Below the pieces are notes generated by a model. It worked only from the letters and a program-made list of their open reading frames with translations, did not search any database and had not been told where the DNA came from. From Clostridiales bacterium (GTDB taxonomy: Bacteria > Bacillota > Clostridia > Oscillospirales > Acutalibacteraceae): DNA of 7,031 nt. The stretch spans positions 1 through 7,031 of the forward strand of contig JAAYKB010000006.1 in the NCBI GenBank assembly GCA_012522615.1, read 5' to 3'. This document shows positions 6,334-7,031 of this stretch, piece after piece. Numbering within the stretch: position 1 is the first letter of the stretch; each line of letters opens with the position of its first letter. Position numbers and translations under genes: made by a program.

Positions 6334-7031
6334 TTAAAAACAAACTCTAATGTTAATAATTTCGTTTGAAGGCGCATTAACAGATACTGCTTGCTCCGAA
6401 ATATCGCACTTTGCGCCTTTTTTATCTTCTTCTGCCGGATTCGTAAGGTTTGCCGATTTAACCTTCAGGTATGGGAAGGTAATTGTAACCCTCTCCATGT
6501 TTTTGGAGAAGTTCCAAAGACGTAGAATAAACCCTTTACCGTTTTCGGCCTTTTTGAAATTTAATATGGGGGTTTTCAGATTGTTTGTCTGAACAAACTG
6601 TCCAATGGCGGGGAGCTTACCGTTCGGTGCGGCTCTGTCTGTAAACAACGTGGAAAAGGCGGTTTTTGTCTGCCAACCCCATCTGACAGCCTGACTGTCA
6701 GAAAGCTTATCCTCACCCGTTGTCAGGCAATAGCGAAACACACATAAGCCCGTCTGTGATACGGCAAAGTTGGTTCCGAAATTATTATTAAACAACTGTG
6801 AATAGATGTGACCGTTTTGGGAATAGTCCTCTGCTGTCTGAGGCTTATGGCGAAATTTATCGTCAGAGAGACAACGGTGGGCGGGGGAAACATACCCCGG
6901 CCATATGCGGCAAAGACTTGCGACAGGTGCATCAAGGCTGGACCATAAAATGTGGTAATCATCGTCCTGAATTCTGATAAAGCTCTGAACCGAAATGACA
7001 TCGGAATATACATTCGGAAAATAATCAATTA
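6334..7031 (-). CDS. GH38 (alpha-mannosidase)-like protein, C-terminal part (5' end beyond the window)
   Basis: An uninterrupted reading frame runs from the right edge to the TAA at 6336-6334 and gives 231 residues. The segment with WSSLDAPVASLCRIWPG, then GHIYSQLFNNNFGTNFAVSQTGLCVFRY, is the hallmark of the C-terminal beta-sandwich region of GH38-type mannosidase-like proteins ('DAP...', 'NN.w.TNF...q.G...fRY'). The final 100 residues (PILNFKKAENGKGFILRLWN...VKSANLTNPAEEDK...INIRVCF) form the terminal beta domain, where the 'LRLWN..' and 'LTN..E' patterns also fit. The N-terminal catalytic barrel with the zinc site and nucleophile aspartate is outside the window, so activity and specificity cannot be judged. 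Family members are retaining exo-alpha-mannosidases, and many bacterial ones are cytoplasmic. It is the first gene of the operon visible here, 48 bp ahead of the 541-residue protein. Confidence 0.72.
   Translation of the reverse strand, partial: IDYFPNVYSDVISVQSFIRIQDDDYHILWSSLDAPVASLCRIWPGYVSPAHRCLSDDKFRHKPQTAEDYSQNGHIYSQLFNNNFGTNFAVSQTGLCVFRYCLTTGEDKLSDSQAVRWGWQTKTAFSTLFTDRAAPNGKLPAIGQFVQTNNLKTPILNFKKAENGKGFILRLWNFSKNMERVTITFPYLKVKSANLTNPAEEDKKGAKCDISEQAVSVNAPSNEIINIRVCF

Noticed and set aside
6334..6795. A separate 153-residue gene starting at a TTG at 6795
   Set aside because: The frame stays open upstream to the window edge and encodes continuous GH38-like sequence (DAP..., GHIYSQLFNNN), so the TTG is an internal leucine codon.
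6723..7028. Minus-strand open frame of 101 codons at the right edge
   Set aside because: It is an out-of-frame shadow of the GH38-like gene, whose frame runs unbroken through the same bases with family motifs.
1..7031. Search for CRISPR arrays, tRNA or rRNA genes, insertion sequences and attachment sites
   Set aside because: No spaced repeats, cloverleaf structures, transposase reading frames or terminal inverted repeats were seen.

Overview
The window looks like a chromosomal segment from an anaerobic Firmicute of the class Clostridia, possibly a Ruminococcaceae/Oscillospiraceae-type genome. The grounds are a zinc-ribbon AbrB-family regulator end of clostridial type, strong GGAGG-type ribosome binding sites, a near-consensus sigma-A promoter, GTG and TTG starts, and intrinsic terminators with U-tracts. 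Species cannot be read from the sequence.

Left part (1-1971, + strand). The 3' end of an AbrB/SpoVT-type transcription factor runs off the left edge and closes with a GC-rich intrinsic terminator. After a gap of about 285 bases, which holds two overlapping small palindromes, a sigma-A promoter and a leader hairpin, comes a two-gene operon. It encodes a complete PHP-domain phosphoesterase of the TrpH/RNase AM type and, 20 bp later, a 181-residue acidic protein of unknown function. A long symmetrical hairpin at 1916-1971 ends this operon and probably also the convergent one.

Right part (2028-7031, - strand). Four genes lie head to tail with gaps of 48, 25 and 66 bp, transcribed right to left. 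In transcription order they are: the C-terminal part of a GH38 (alpha-mannosidase)-like protein that runs off the right edge; a 541-residue protein with a glycoside-hydrolase/beta-galactosidase-like layout; a Gfo/Idh/MocA-fold protein that most resembles the NAD-dependent GH109 glycosidases; and a short L-fucose/L-arabinose-isomerase-like protein. None of the three complete proteins has a signal peptide, so they probably act in the cytoplasm on imported oligosaccharides or glycosides. The set reads as a carbohydrate catabolic operon: two glycosidase-like enzymes, a nicotinamide-cofactor enzyme and an aldose-ketose isomerase. The substrate is not evident, and the promoter, transporter and regulator would lie beyond 7031. 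This part is visibly richer in A+T than the left part, so the operon may be an acquired accessory module.

The best candidate for something undescribed is this minus-strand operon, above all the 541-residue protein and its pairing with a GH109-like enzyme and a fucose-isomerase-like enzyme.
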